A DNA stretch of 44,531 bases. It comes from Lachnospiraceae bacterium (GTDB lineage Bacteria; Bacillota; Clostridia; Lachnospirales; Lachnospiraceae). The stretch's first letter is position 1; each line of letters begins with the position of its first letter. The stretch spans positions 1-44,531 of the forward strand of contig JAAWCE010000075.1 of NCBI GenBank assembly GCA_022793065.1. Direction: 5' to 3'. Both the position numbers and the translations under genes were made by a program. Shown one piece after another: positions 1 to 8,713 of this stretch. The notes beneath the pieces were generated by a model that searched no databases, had not been told where the DNA came from, and saw nothing but the letters and a program-made list of their open reading frames with translations.

Positions 1-119
1 GGCACTAAAGAATGAAGGTCTCTCGGCGCAAAGGTCAGGAGAGGTAGATTTCATGAAAAAGAACATTCATGAAATCTACTCTCATGCGCCTACGAGCCTT
101 CATTAAGTCGCTGCGCGAC
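1..119. repeat. Palindromic tandem repeat, copy 1 (119-bp unit)
   Basis: The unit starts GGCACTAAAG and folds on itself. An outer stem pairs AATGAAGG (11-18) with CCTTCATT (97-104) and GGCGCA (25-30) with TGCGCC (85-90). An inner stem pairs 39-57 with 66-83 around GATTTCATGAA. A small separate hairpin GTCGC-TGC-GCGAC closes the unit at 107-119. A second copy with the same plan begins at 120. No coding potential was seen. The function is unknown; it could be a REP- or MITE-like element or part of a larger array cut by the window edge. Confidence 0.75.
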
Positions 120-302
120 GGCACTAAAGGGTGAGGTTCTTTCGGTGCACATACAGGAGAGACAAATTTCATTCATTCGTAAGTAACCTCATGAAATTTG
201 CTCTCGTGCGCCTTTACAACCTCACCTGTCCAGCTTAACATTTTTAATAAATGGATTGCCATTTTTTAGCTGGACTGTTTAAAGTTCCCGTTTGCGGGGA
301 CT
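120..302 (+). repeat. Composite palindromic element: repeat copy 2 plus AGCTGGACT motif and GC hairpin
   Basis: Copy 2 (120-227) again starts GGCACTAAAG. Its outer stem is GGTGAGG (130-136) with CCTCACC (220-226); its inner stem is 157-172 with 191-205. At least five base pairs differ from copy 1 by changes on both strands, so pairing is kept. It is followed by an inverted repeat GTCCAGCT (228-235) / AGCTGGAC (268-275), then the hairpin AGTTCCCG-TTTG-CGGGGACT (283-302). The block CATTTTTTAGCTGGACT plus this hairpin recurs, inverted, at 5627-5666 beside another AAATTTCA hairpin, so it looks like a dispersed element. The last hairpin could also serve as a weak terminator, since CAGCTTTTTATG follows. 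Confidence 0.7.
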
Positions 303-509
303 TCAGCTTTTTATGCTTTTGCTGTGCTGCGTCTAAGACACAGACAAATGATAAGAATAATGCCGTTAAATATTATGACAATTTTATTTTTTCAGAAGCA
401 AAAGGCAGAATTGTAAGATAATCTATTTATTCTATGTCAATTATACTAGAAACTGGAAAAAATACAAGTGATGTTTTGGGGTTAAGGTAATAATGATGTA
501 AAATCCCTA

Positions 510-538
510 TTGACATTTGTATGGATAAGAGTTATCAT
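510..538 (+). promoter_or_regulatory. Sigma-A promoter of the acpP-fab operon
   Basis: A perfect -35 TTGACA (510-515), a 17-base spacer and a -10 TATCAT (533-538) are present. Transcription would start near 545, right at the first of two palindromes that look like FabT operators. This is the only strong promoter seen upstream of acpP. Confidence 0.85.
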
Positions 539-545
539 CCAAAAT

Positions 546-577
546 AGTTTGATAGTCAAACAAATTGAAATTCAAAC
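546..577. promoter_or_regulatory. Two adjacent FabT-like operators
   Basis: GTTTGA-TAG-TCAAAC (547-561) is a perfect palindrome, and TTGA-AAT-TCAA (565-575) follows with centres 16 bases apart. Both share the core TTGA-N3-TCAA. The first closely matches the operator known for streptococcal FabT, a MarR-family repressor of fatty-acid genes. A FabT-like gene lies at 8714-9175. The sites cover the predicted start of transcription, which suits repression. Binding itself is inferred. Confidence 0.75.
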
Positions 578-672
578 TAAGTGATGTAGTATGGAAAACT
601 ACAAGAAGATTTCCGGATACAAAAGTAAAAACGGGGATAATAGTAAAAAAATTGAAAAAAGGAGAAAAAGAA

Positions 673-906
673 ATGTTAGAGAAGTTGAGAGCAGTAATTG
701 AAGAGAAGTTGAATGCAGAAGGTGTGGAGATTACGGAAGAAACCAGTTTTAAAGAGGATTTGAATGCAGATTCCCTTGATTTGTTTGAATTGGTAATGGC
801 TCTGGAAGAGGAATTTGGTACGGAAATCCCTTCGGAGGATTTGGAGAAGCTGGAGACGGTGGGAGATGTAATGAAGTATCTGGCAGATAAAGGTATTGAA
901 GAATGA
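673..906 (+). CDS. acpP: Acyl carrier protein
   Basis: This 77-residue acidic protein carries the growing acyl chain on a phosphopantetheine arm during cytoplasmic type II fatty acid synthesis. The attachment site is Ser34 in the DSL motif (NADSLDLFELVMALEEEF), and the length is typical of the family. ATG 673 was chosen because GGAG sits 9-12 bases upstream; an upstream TTG at 565 keeps the frame open but lies inside the predicted operator, has no ribosome site and would add 36 atypical basic residues. The stop overlaps the fabK start (ATGA at 903-906), so the two are probably translationally coupled. It is the first gene of the fab operon, whereas fabH leads the operon in many relatives. Confidence 0.97.
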   Translation: MLEKLRAVIEEKLNAEGVEITEETSFKEDLNADSLDLFELVMALEEEFGTEIPSEDLEKLETVGDVMKYLADKGIEE

Positions 907-1832
907 AGACAAGAATAACGGAGCTTTTGGGAATCACATATCCTGTGATCCAGGGCGGAATGGCCTGGGTGGCGGAATACCACCTAGCGTCCGCCGTATC
1001 CGAAGCCGGCGGAATGGGATTGATAGGAGCGGGCGGCGCGCCGGCAGAATTTGTGCGTGAACAGATCAAAAAGACGAAAGAAAATACAGAGAACCCTTTT
1101 GGGGTCAATATTATGCTGATGAATCCTGAGGCCGACGCCATAGCCCGCGTGGTGGTGGAGGAAGGTGTAAAAGTTGTGACCACCGGGGCGGGAAATCCAG
1201 GTAAATATATGGCAATGTGGAAGGATGCCGGAGTGAAGGTGATTCCGGTGGTGGCAAGCGTGGCCATGGCAAAAATGATGGAACGCGCAGGCGCGGATGC
1301 CGTGGTGGCGGAAGGCATGGAATCCGGGGGACATATCGGGCAGTTGACTACGATGGCGTTGGTTCCTCAGGTGGTGGACGGGGTGAAAATTCCTGTGATT
1401 GCCGCCGGGGGCATTGGCGATGGCAGAGGGTTGGCAGCGGCGCGGATGTTGGGTGCGGAGGCAGTGCAGATAGGAACCCGTTTTGTGGTTGCCAAAGAAT
1501 CCATTGTCCATGAGAACTATAAGAAGAAAATTATTGCAGCCAAAGATATTGATTCTGAGGTTACGGGTATGAGCCATGGACATCCGGTGCGCCAGCTTCG
1601 CAACCAGATGACAAGGGAGTATCTGAAACTGGAAAAGGGCGGGGCTTCCTTTGAAGCGTTGGAACAGCTTACCCTGGGAGCGCTCAGAAAGGCCGTGGTG
1701 GAAGGAGATACCGTAAACGGTACATTGATGGCAGGACAGATTGCGGGTATGATTGGCAAAGAACAGACATGTGCGGAAATCATTCGAGAGATTGTGGACC
1801 AATGTGAAGGACTTTTTGCAAAGATGCAATGA
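903..1832 (+). CDS. fabK: Enoyl-ACP reductase II (FMN-dependent)
   Basis: The 309-residue protein would carry out the last step of each elongation round, reducing trans-2-enoyl-ACP with NAD(P)H through FMN. It has the nitronate monooxygenase / FabK barrel fold signature: the N-terminal YPVIQGGMAWV, VVAEGMESGGHIG around His144 (equivalent to the family's catalytic His), the phosphate-binding IAAGGIGDGRG (about 167-177) and GTRF (191-194). Length is normal. It overlaps acpP by four bases. FabK instead of FabI is common in clostridia and streptococci and makes the enzyme insensitive to triclosan, as known for the family. No second enoyl reductase was seen here. Confidence 0.95.
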   Translation: MKTRITELLGITYPVIQGGMAWVAEYHLASAVSEAGGMGLIGAGGAPAEFVREQIKKTKENTENPFGVNIMLMNPEADAIARVVVEEGVKVVTTGAGNPGKYMAMWKDAGVKVIPVVASVAMAKMMERAGADAVVAEGMESGGHIGQLTTMALVPQVVDGVKIPVIAAGGIGDGRGLAAARMLGAEAVQIGTRFVVAKESIVHENYKKKIIAAKDIDSEVTGMSHGHPVRQLRNQMTREYLKLEKGGASFEALEQLTLGALRKAVVEGDTVNGTLMAGQIAGMIGKEQTCAEIIREIVDQCEGLFAKMQ

Positions 1833-1922
1833 CCTGACGGAGTTCAGATGGGGAATGTTGGTTGGTATGCGTAAAGAGGGGGATTTATACCACCTCAAAT
1901 GGAGCGCACAAGGGAGATAACT

Positions 1923-2852
1923 ATGGGAAAGACGGCATTTATTTTTCCAGGGCAGGGCACCCAGTATTGCGGTATGGGAAAAGACTTTTATGAGGGATAT
2001 GATACGGCGAGAAAGGTCTATGTCCAGGCAGGGCAGGCCGTAGGATTGGATGTGGCCCAGCTTTGCTTTACGGAAAATGAAAAACTGGATATAACGGAAT
2101 ATACACAGATTGCTATGCTTGCTACGGAAGTGGCCATTTTAAAGGTGCTGGAAGAAAAGGGAGTGAAAGCGGATTGTGCGGCAGGATTAAGTCTTGGGGA
2201 ATACGGCGCCCTAGCCGCCGCTAAGGTAATGGAGTTAGAAGCGCTTTTTCGTCTCATTCGCTGCAGGGGGATCTATATGCAGGAGGCGTATCCGGTAGGC
2301 GGCGGGATGGCTGCTGTGTTGGGACTGGATGTGGATACCATTGGAGAGATTTGCGAACAAACGCAGGGAATTGTGTCCATTGCAAATGATAATTGTCCGG
2401 GCCAGATTGTGATTACCGGAGAGGAAACTGCAGTACGGGCGGCTTCTGCAAAGCTTCAGGAGGCAGGGGCAAAGAGGTGTATTCCTCTGAAGGTAAGCGG
2501 CCCTTTTCATTCCGCATTGCTTGCGGGCGCCGGGGAAAAGCTGGCCGGAGAGTTGGAGAGCGTCAGTGTGCAAAAGCCGCAAATCCCTTATATTTGCAAT
2601 GTGGAAGCAGCATATGTGACGGAATGTGATTCTGTGAAGGAGCTTTTGGTCAGGCAGGTATCCGGTACGGTGAGATGGCGTGAAAGTATGGAACGGATGC
2701 TGGCGGACGGTGTTACCACCTTTATAGAAATCGGACCAGGGAAAACATTGGCAGGTTTTCTAAAGAAGATGAATCGGGAAGTAAAGGTGGTCAGTATAGG
2801 AACCGTGAAAGAGATGGAAACATTCCTGGGTGAATCTTCAAATGCGACTTAA
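1923..2852 (+). CDS. fabD: Malonyl-CoA:ACP transacylase
   Basis: The enzyme moves malonate from CoA to acyl carrier protein, feeding FabH and FabF. The 309 residues show FPGQGTQ near the N terminus, the nucleophile elbow GLSLGEY (Ser90), Arg115 and the catalytic His196 in SGPFHS. The start is placed at ATG 1923, which has AGGGAGA six or so bases upstream; an in-frame ATG at 1899 would add eight residues but lacks a ribosome site. It sits 90 bases after fabK and about 120 before fabG, in the usual clostridial order. The sequence looks intact. Confidence 0.95.
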   Translation: MGKTAFIFPGQGTQYCGMGKDFYEGYDTARKVYVQAGQAVGLDVAQLCFTENEKLDITEYTQIAMLATEVAILKVLEEKGVKADCAAGLSLGEYGALAAAKVMELEALFRLIRCRGIYMQEAYPVGGGMAAVLGLDVDTIGEICEQTQGIVSIANDNCPGQIVITGEETAVRAASAKLQEAGAKRCIPLKVSGPFHSALLAGAGEKLAGELESVSVQKPQIPYICNVEAAYVTECDSVKELLVRQVSGTVRWRESMERMLADGVTTFIEIGPGKTLAGFLKKMNREVKVVSIGTVKEMETFLGESSNAT

Positions 2853-2973
2853 ATACGGTCTAAAGGTGGATGGACCTGGTTCAAAAGCGGTGATCACCCC
2901 TCACAGGTAAGGAATTGGAAAAGCGGACAACAACTGTCGGCGGATATGGAATGGAAAGAGGAGAGTGGGGACA

Positions 2974-3720
2974 ATGGAAAAAGAGCTTGCAGGAAAGGTG
3001 GCGCTTGTGACCGGTGCGGGGCGTGGAATTGGCAGAGCCATTGCATGTATGCTTGCCCGTCAGGGGGCCATGGTAATTGTAAATTATAATGGCTCCAGGG
3101 AAAAGGCATTGGAGACAGTGGCGGAAATAGAAGCGTTGGGAGGTCAGGCAGAGGCATATGGCTGTGATGTTTCTAACTTCGGTGACTGTGGTAATATGGT
3201 GGAGGAAATTGTAAAAAAATACGCCCATGTAGATATTTTGGTGAATAATGCAGGAGTTACAAGGGATAACTTGATTCTCCGCATGGGAGAGGAAGATTAC
3301 GACAAAGTGCTGGATACCAATCTGAAAGGCGCTTTTAATACCATACGGCATTTGTCAAAATATTTTCTGAAACAGCGGGGGGGCAAGATTATCAATATTT
3401 CCTCCGTATCAGGGGTACTGGGCAATGCAGGTCAGTCCAATTATTCGGCTTCTAAGGCGGGGCTGATAGGTCTGACAAAAAGTGTGGCAAGGGAGTTGGC
3501 AAGCAGGGGAATCTGTGCCAATGCGGTAGCACCGGGCTTTATTGATACGGAAATGACTCAGGCTTTGCCGGAGAAATCCAGGGAGGCAGCCATAGCGTCG
3601 ATTCCCATGGGCAGAATGGGCAGTGTGGAAGATATAGCTCATATGGTGGCGTTTTTGGCAGGAGACAAATCAAACTATATTACAGGTCAGGTGATTTGTG
3701 TAGACGGCGGCATGACCTGA
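2974..3720 (+). CDS. fabG: 3-oxoacyl-ACP reductase
   Basis: This NADPH-dependent short-chain dehydrogenase (248 residues) reduces 3-oxoacyl-ACP to 3-hydroxyacyl-ACP. The cofactor motif GAGRGIG (14-20), NNAG (91-94), and the catalytic set Asn116, Ser144, Tyr157 and Lys161 (YSASK) are all present; the C terminus VICVDGGMT is typical of FabG. ATG 2974 is preferred, with GAGGAG about ten bases upstream; a GTG at 2965 directly abuts that ribosome site and would add only three residues. It lies between fabD and fabF. Confidence 0.95.
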   Translation: MEKELAGKVALVTGAGRGIGRAIACMLARQGAMVIVNYNGSREKALETVAEIEALGGQAEAYGCDVSNFGDCGNMVEEIVKKYAHVDILVNNAGVTRDNLILRMGEEDYDKVLDTNLKGAFNTIRHLSKYFLKQRGGKIINISSVSGVLGNAGQSNYSASKAGLIGLTKSVARELASRGICANAVAPGFIDTEMTQALPEKSREAAIASIPMGRMGSVEDIAHMVAFLAGDKSNYITGQVICVDGGMT

Positions 3721-3856
3721 AAAGTGTAAGATTGCAAAGGAAGCGGAGCAAAAGGAGTAAAACTGCAACAAAAACAGTTTTACAGTTTTGCAACAGCACC
3801 AGGATAAATGAAACAGAACTGGAATCAAAAAACCGGAATTGGAATAGGAGCAAGTT

Positions 3857-5086
3857 ATGAAGAGAAGAGTAGTAGTGACGGGAATGGGGGCGGTTACACC
3901 CATCGGCATAGGTGTGGAGGAATTCTGGAAGGGAATTTGTCAGGAGAAGATCGGTTTTGCGCCTATTACAAGATTTGATACCACAGATTATAAGTGCAAA
4001 CTTGCAGCGGAAGTTAAGGAGTTTGCACCTGAAAAATATATGGATAAAAAGGCCGCAAGGCGTATGGAATTGTTTTGTCAATATGCCGTTGCAGCAGCAG
4101 GTGAAGCGATTGAAGACGCCGGACTTGACATGGGGAAAGAGGACCCATGGCGAATGGGATGCTGTGTGGGCAGCGGCACAGGGAGTCTGCAGGCAGTAGA
4201 AAGGGAGTACGGCAGGCTGACAGAAAAGGGGCCTTCCAGGGTAGGTCCTCTTTTTGTACCGTTGATGATCTCCAATATGGCAGCGGGAAATGTAAGTATT
4301 GCGTTTGGATTAAAGGGAAAAAGCCTGAATGTATCAACTGCCTGTGCTACGGGGACACATTCTATCGGCGAGGCTTTTCGTTCCGTCCAATATGGCGAAC
4401 TGGATGTATGTGTGGCGGGAGGAACGGAAGCGGCAGTGACACCTATGGGAATTGCCGGATTTTCGGCATTGACAGCCCTTTCTGTCTGCCAGGATCCAAC
4501 CAGATGTTCTATTCCGTTTGACAAGGACAGAAGCGGTTTTGTCATGGGAGAAGGTGCGGGAATTGTGGTTTTGGAGGAATTGGAACATGCCGTAAGACGC
4601 GGCGCTCATATTTATGCGGAAGTGCTGGGATATGGATGTTCTTCCGATGCGTACCATATCACATCTCCGGCAGAAGATGGATCGGGCGCAGCGAAAGCAA
4701 TGCAGAATGCGTTGGAAGATGGTAATATAAATCCGGAAGAGGTTACTTATATTAACGCCCATGGAACGGCAACTCATTTAAATGATTTATTTGAGACCAG
4801 GGCGATTAAGCTTGCGTTTGGCAGTCATGCGGGAAAATTAAAAATTAATTCTACCAAATCTATGATTGGTCATCTTTTAGGAGCTGCAGGGGCTGTGGAG
4901 TTTATTGCATGCGTAAAGGAGATGCAGGAGAGTTTTATTCACAGAACCGTAGGGTTTCAGGAGGCGGAAGAAGAACTTGACCTTGACTATTGCAAGGAAA
5001 GCTGTCATGTGGAAATTCCTTATGCTATCAGCAATTCTCTGGGATTTGGAGGGCATAATGGGAGCCTTTTAATAGGACAATACTGA
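3857..5086 (+). CDS. fabF: 3-oxoacyl-ACP synthase II
   Basis: The condensing enzyme joins acyl-ACP and malonyl-ACP during elongation. It has 409 residues, normal for FabF, with the Cys-His-His set: Cys163 ([11 protein letters not shown]), His302 ([12 protein letters not shown]) and His339 ([11 protein letters not shown]), plus Lys334. The thiolase-fold halves are complete. AGGAG lies eight bases before the ATG. The 136-base gap after fabG holds a 9-bp inverted repeat (3757-3765 with 3775-3783) without a T-run, so the operon probably reads through. In many clostridia accB follows directly; here fabZ follows. Confidence 0.96.
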   Translation: MKRRVVVTGMGAVTPIGIGVEEFWKGICQEKIGFAPITRFDTTDYKCKLAAEVKEFAPEKYMDKKAARRMELFCQYAVAAAGEAIEDAGLDMGKEDPWRMGCCVGSGTGSLQAVEREYGRLTEKGPSRVGPLFVPLMISNMAAGNVSIAFGLKGKSLNVSTACATGTHSIGEAFRSVQYGELDVCVAGGTEAAVTPMGIAGFSALTALSVCQDPTRCSIPFDKDRSGFVMGEGAGIVVLEELEHAVRRGAHIYAEVLGYGCSSDAYHITSPAEDGSGAAKAMQNALEDGNINPEEVTYINAHGTATHLNDLFETRAIKLAFGSHAGKLKINSTKSMIGHLLGAAGAVEFIACVKEMQESFIHRTVGFQEAEEELDLDYCKESCHVEIPYAISNSLGFGGHNGSLLIGQY

Positions 5087-5153
5087 TATAGTCAGAGAAA
5101 CAGCGCAGGGACGGAACAAGTGCCCCAAAAGCGGGTACTGGATAGGAGGCAGA

Positions 5154-5582
5154 ATGTCAGTCTATACGGCGAAAGAAATTATGGATATTATTCCCCACAG
5201 GTATCCGTTTTTATTGATAGATTCCATAGAAGAACTGGAACAAGGGGTGCGTGCACTGGGGAAAAAATGTGTAAGTATGAATGAACCTTACTTTCAGGGG
5301 CACTTTCCAGGGAACCCGGTTATGCCCGGAGTACTGATCATAGAGGCGCTGGCGCAGGTTGGAGCGGTGGCAATTCTTTCACAGCCGGAGTGGAAGGGAA
5401 AAACGGCATATTTTGCAGGAATTGACAAGGCAAAATTCAGACAGAAGGTGCTGCCTGGAGATGTGCTGATGTTAGAGACTACAATATATAAGGTAAAGGG
5501 CCCAGTGGGGGTGGGAAAGGCGGTTGCATCCGTGGACGGCAAGGTAGTGGCGGAAGCGGAATTGACATTTGCCATCGGATAA
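5154..5582 (+). CDS. fabZ: 3-hydroxyacyl-ACP dehydratase
   Basis: A hotdog-fold dehydratase of 142 residues that removes water from 3-hydroxyacyl-ACP. It contains [12 protein letters not shown] near the start, the catalytic His50 in [12 protein letters not shown] and Glu64 in IEALAQ, as expected for FabZ. ATAGGAGG precedes the ATG by a few bases. It follows fabF by 67 bases. The accB gene that often separates fabF and fabZ, and the accC gene that often follows fabZ, are absent; instead a palindromic element occupies the next gap. Confidence 0.95.
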   Translation: MSVYTAKEIMDIIPHRYPFLLIDSIEELEQGVRALGKKCVSMNEPYFQGHFPGNPVMPGVLIIEALAQVGAVAILSQPEWKGKTAYFAGIDKAKFRQKVLPGDVLMLETTIYKVKGPVGVGKAVASVDGKVVAEAELTFAIG

Positions 5583-5626
5583 TAAGGGGCGCAAGTGCGG
5601 CGGAATAGTGGAGAGATCGGTACATA

Positions 5627-5765
5627 TTCCCGCAGGCGGGAACCGGAATAGTCCAGCTAAGAAATGTCAAGAGGATGTTTAAAACAGTCTCGAAACGAAG
5701 GCGCCCGGAAGGAAATTTCAGATGCGTACTTTGCAGATGAAATTTTCTTCCCATAAAGGGGCGCC
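5627..5765 (-). repeat. Composite palindromic element inside the fab operon
   Basis: Read on the minus strand this holds a long hairpin (GGCGCCC 5765-5759 with GGGCGCC 5706-5700, and an inner GGAAG-AAATTTCA pairing with TGAAATTT-CTTCC), a spacer, then CATTTCTTAGCTGGACT and a second hairpin TTCCCGC-AG-GCGGGAA (5627-5642). The order and motifs match the element at 120-302 in the opposite orientation. It fills nearly all of the 222-base gap between fabZ and accDA. It may be a miniature mobile or REP-like element; it could also stabilise or partly terminate the transcript. No T-run favours plain termination. Confidence 0.7.
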
Positions 5766-5804
5766 ACAGTGTAGAGACGGAACTGGAAATAGGAGGCATG
5801 AAGT

Positions 5805-7619
5805 ATGAGTGGGCAGTGGAAAAAAGGCTTACAGGAAAAACGTGCTACATTTTTTCAAAGAATTTCCATCAAAAAGGGTATCAGAGAAGCAGAATATCGG
5901 GATGGGACGGAAGCAAAAGAAACGGTTATGGACGGAGAACAGACCATGGAAACGGAAGAGGGAAAGCTGCAGGCAAAGGAGGCGTATCTGATTCGTTGCC
6001 CTAAATGTGGGAAAATGGTGGATAGAGACCGGGTGGTAAAAAGAAAGTATATCTGTTATGAGTGTAACAGTTACTTTAGAGTGAAGGTGCATAACCGTAT
6101 TCGTATGGTAGCGGACCCGCATACATTTGAACCCTGGTTTACGGAACTGCCTGTACGCAATCCTTTGGCATATGAGGGATATGAAGAGAAGATTGCGGAG
6201 GCAAGAGAGAAAACCGGACTGGATGAGGCTGTATCCGTTGGAAAGTGCAAGGTGTTTGGGGAAGATATTGTGCTGGGCATCTGTGATGCACGTTTTATGA
6301 TGGCAAGTATGGGCCATACGGTGGGAGAAAAGATAACGGCGGCTGTTGAGCGGGCAATCGAAGAGAAACTTCCGGTATTCCTGTTTTGCTGTTCCGGGGG
6401 AGCCAGGATGCAGGAAGGGATTATATCACTGATGCAGATGGCGAAAACATCTGCGGCAATTAAAAAGCTGGGAGAGGCGGGACTTTTGTATTGTACCATT
6501 CTTACGGATCCTACCACGGGGGGCGTTACGGCCAGCTTTGCCATGCTGGGAGATGTGATTATGGCGGAACCCGGAGCGTTAATCGGATTTGCAGGACCCA
6601 GAGTAATCAAACAGACCATTGGTCAGGAATTGCCGGAAGGATTTCAGACGGCGGAGTTTTTGGTGGAGCATGGGATTATTGACGGCATTGTAAAGCGGGA
6701 GAATTTGAAGAAAACCATTTACTTTCTCATCAAAGCCCATCAGTGTCAGAAGGGGGAATATGCAAATTTTACACCGGGCAAAGATTTTCACTTTGTGTTA
6801 AATGAGATTATCAAAGAACAGGCGTGGCTGGTGCGTCCAAAGGATGCCTGGGAAAAGGTAAAGGCAGTCAGGAAAGTGGAGAGGGCTTCCGCTTATGACT
6901 ATATGAAACATATTTTTGAGTATTTTGTGGAGGCCCATGGAGACAGGAGCTTTCGGGACGATCCGGCATTGATAGGCGGAATTGGTTTCCTGGATGGTCA
7001 GCCGGTAACGGTAATTGCGGAGATAAAGGGGAAAGACATTAGGGAATGTCAGGAAAGAAATTACGGAATGCCCATGCCGGAAGGATACCGAAAAGCACTG
7101 CGCCTGATGAAGCAGGCGGAGAAATTTAACCGCCCCATTGTGAGTTTTGTCAATACGGCGGGAGCGTTCTGCGGGATTGAAGCGGAAGAAAGAGGGCAGG
7201 GAGAGGCCATTGCCCGCAATTTGATGGAAATGTCCGCATTGAAGGTTCCTGTACTGTGTATTTTCATTGGGGAAGGGGGCAGCGGCGGCGCACTGGCTAC
7301 GGCAGTGGGAAATGAAGTATGGATGCTTGAAAATGCCACTTACTCCATTCTGTCACCGGAAGGATTTGCTTCTATTTTGTGGAAGGATTCGTCCAGGGCA
7401 AAGGAGGCCAGCGAGGTTATGCACATTACGGCCCAGGATTTATACCGCCTCCATGTGATTGAAAAAATTATTCCGGAGTTCGGTGGAGCAGATAGTGTTA
7501 CGGCAGAAGCCATTGGGGGCTATTTAAAGGAGCAGATGAAGGATTTCTTAAAGCGCTATCGGGGGATGACAGGGGACGAAATCGCGGACCAGAGATACAG
7601 GCGTTTTCGTAGCTTTTAA
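5805..7619 (+). CDS. accDA: Acetyl-CoA carboxylase carboxyltransferase, fused beta and alpha subunits
   Basis: This 604-residue protein would transfer the carboxyl group from carboxybiotin to acetyl-CoA, giving malonyl-CoA. Residues 1-310 match AccD: a Cys4 zinc ribbon (Cys65, Cys68, Cys84, Cys87), [11 protein letters not shown] and [18 protein letters not shown]. From about 345 to the end it matches Acc[21 protein letters not shown], then [10 protein letters not shown]. In most bacteria these are two genes; fusion into one chain is a known but minority layout. The N terminus before the zinc ribbon (about 60 residues) is charged and poorly conserved-looking. ATG 5805 has AGGAGG eight bases upstream; an ATG at 5798 opens only a short wrong frame. 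The biotin carrier and biotin carboxylase partners are not in the window. Confidence 0.93.
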   Translation: MSGQWKKGLQEKRATFFQRISIKKGIREAEYRDGTEAKETVMDGEQTMETEEGKLQAKEAYLIRCPKCGKMVDRDRVVKRKYICYECNSYFRVKVHNRIRMVADPHTFEPWFTELPVRNPLAYEGYEEKIAEAREKTGLDEAVSVGKCKVFGEDIVLGICDARFMMASMGHTVGEKITAAVERAIEEKLPVFLFCCSGGARMQEGIISLMQMAKTSAAIKKLGEAGLLYCTILTDPTTGGVTASFAMLGDVIMAEPGALIGFAGPRVIKQTIGQELPEGFQTAEFLVEHGIIDGIVKRENLKKTIYFLIKAHQCQKGEYANFTPGKDFHFVLNEIIKEQAWLVRPKDAWEKVKAVRKVERASAYDYMKHIFEYFVEAHGDRSFRDDPALIGGIGFLDGQPVTVIAEIKGKDIRECQERNYGMPMPEGYRKALRLMKQAEKFNRPIVSFVNTAGAFCGIEAEERGQGEAIARNLMEMSALKVPVLCIFIGEGGSGGALATAVGNEVWMLENATYSILSPEGFASILWKDSSRAKEASEVMHITAQDLYRLHVIEKIIPEFGGADSVTAEAIGGYLKEQMKDFLKRYRGMTGDEIADQRYRRFRSF

Positions 7620-7673
7620 TAAAGATAGGAAAGAGGCGGCTGTGGAACGAAACATAAGGATGGATGATATAAA

Positions 7674-8639
7674 ATGTCGATAAGGATAGTTGGAACCGGA
7701 AGTGCGCTTCCGGAGAGAAAAGTTACGAATGAAGAGATTGCGGAGCTGGTGGATACTTCGGATGAATGGATTAGGGAGCGCACCGGCATCGGCAGCAGGT
7801 ATGTATCTACCAAAGAGACAGTGGCGTCTCTTGCCGCGGATGCCTGTGTCCGAGCTTTGAGACAGGCGGGAAGGGAGGCTGAGGAAGTACAGCTTTTGTT
7901 GGTGGCAACCTGTACCCCGGAGGATGCGCTGCCCTGTATGGCCTGTCAGGTACAGGAGAAAATCGGTGCGGTAAATGCAGTGGCATTTGATGTAAATGCG
8001 GCCTGTGCCGGCTTCCTTTTTGCCCTCAACACGGCATGGGCATACATTGCGTCAGGTATTTATGAAAATGCCTTGATTGTGGGGAGTGAAGTATTGTCTA
8101 AAATGATTGACTGGAACGATAGGGGAACCTGTATTCTCTTTGGGGACGGAGCCGGCGCGGTGATGGTTGAGAAATGTACTCAGGGCGGCGTCCTGGGATT
8201 TGTGCAACATTCAGACGGAAAAAAAGGGGCGGTTCTGACCTGTGGCAGCAGACAGTTAAATAATCTCTATGTCAAATCTTCTGAGGGTGAAAGTTATGTG
8301 CAGATGGATGGCCGGGAAGTGTTTTCTTTTGCAGTAAAACAGATTCCTTTGACAATCCAACAGGCTTTGGAAAAAGCAGCACTTGCTGTAGGGGATGTGG
8401 ATTTGTTCGTATTGCATCAGGCCAATAAGCGCATTATTGATGGAATTGCCAGGCGGCTTGGCGTGGATATTTCTCGTTTTCCCATGAATCTTGACAGAGT
8501 GGGAAATACCTCTTCTGCGGCAATCCCCCTTTTATTAGATGAACTGAACAGAGAAGGACGGATAGAAAAAGGACAAATCATTGTATTGTCAGGGTTTGGC
8601 GCCGGACTTGCCTGTGGGGCCTGCGTAATGGAATGGTAA
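7674..8639 (+). CDS. fabH: 3-oxoacyl-ACP synthase III
   Basis: FabH starts each fatty acid by condensing an acyl-CoA primer with malonyl-ACP. The 321 residues include Cys111 (DVNAACAGFLFALN), His248 (FVLHQANKRI) and Asn278 (VGNTSSAAIPLLL), the complete catalytic triad. The length is normal. The ribosome site is weak (AAGGATGG about 14 bases upstream). It is the last structural gene of the fab cluster, while in many Firmicutes it is the first, so this operon has been rearranged relative to the common order. Confidence 0.96.
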   Translation: MSIRIVGTGSALPERKVTNEEIAELVDTSDEWIRERTGIGSRYVSTKETVASLAADACVRALRQAGREAEEVQLLLVATCTPEDALPCMACQVQEKIGAVNAVAFDVNAACAGFLFALNTAWAYIASGIYENALIVGSEVLSKMIDWNDRGTCILFGDGAGAVMVEKCTQGGVLGFVQHSDGKKGAVLTCGSRQLNNLYVKSSEGESYVQMDGREVFSFAVKQIPLTIQQALEKAALAVGDVDLFVLHQANKRIIDGIARRLGVDISRFPMNLDRVGNTSSAAIPLLLDELNREGRIEKGQIIVLSGFGAGLACGACVMEW

Positions 8640-8654
8640 AGGAATCCTGGGGAC

Positions 8655-8683
8655 TTGACAATTTTTGCATATTTTTATAAATT
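8655..8683 (+). promoter_or_regulatory. Putative promoter of the FabT-like gene
   Basis: TTGACA (8655-8660), 17 bases, then TAAATT (8678-8683) in a very AT-rich stretch. An alternative -10 is TATAAA at 8676. It would give the regulator expression independent of the fab promoter. No TTGA-N3-TCAA operator is visible within it. Confidence 0.55.
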
Positions 8684-8713
8684 ATAAGATAAGAGGAGGA
8701 CATCGGTAACAAA

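Noticed and set aside
565..672. TTG-started N-terminal extension of acpP
   Set aside because: It lies in the operator region, has no ribosome site, and the added residues do not look like acyl carrier protein.
507..983. 158-residue minus-strand frame over acpP
   Set aside because: It is a shadow of acpP with low-complexity Ser/Phe content.
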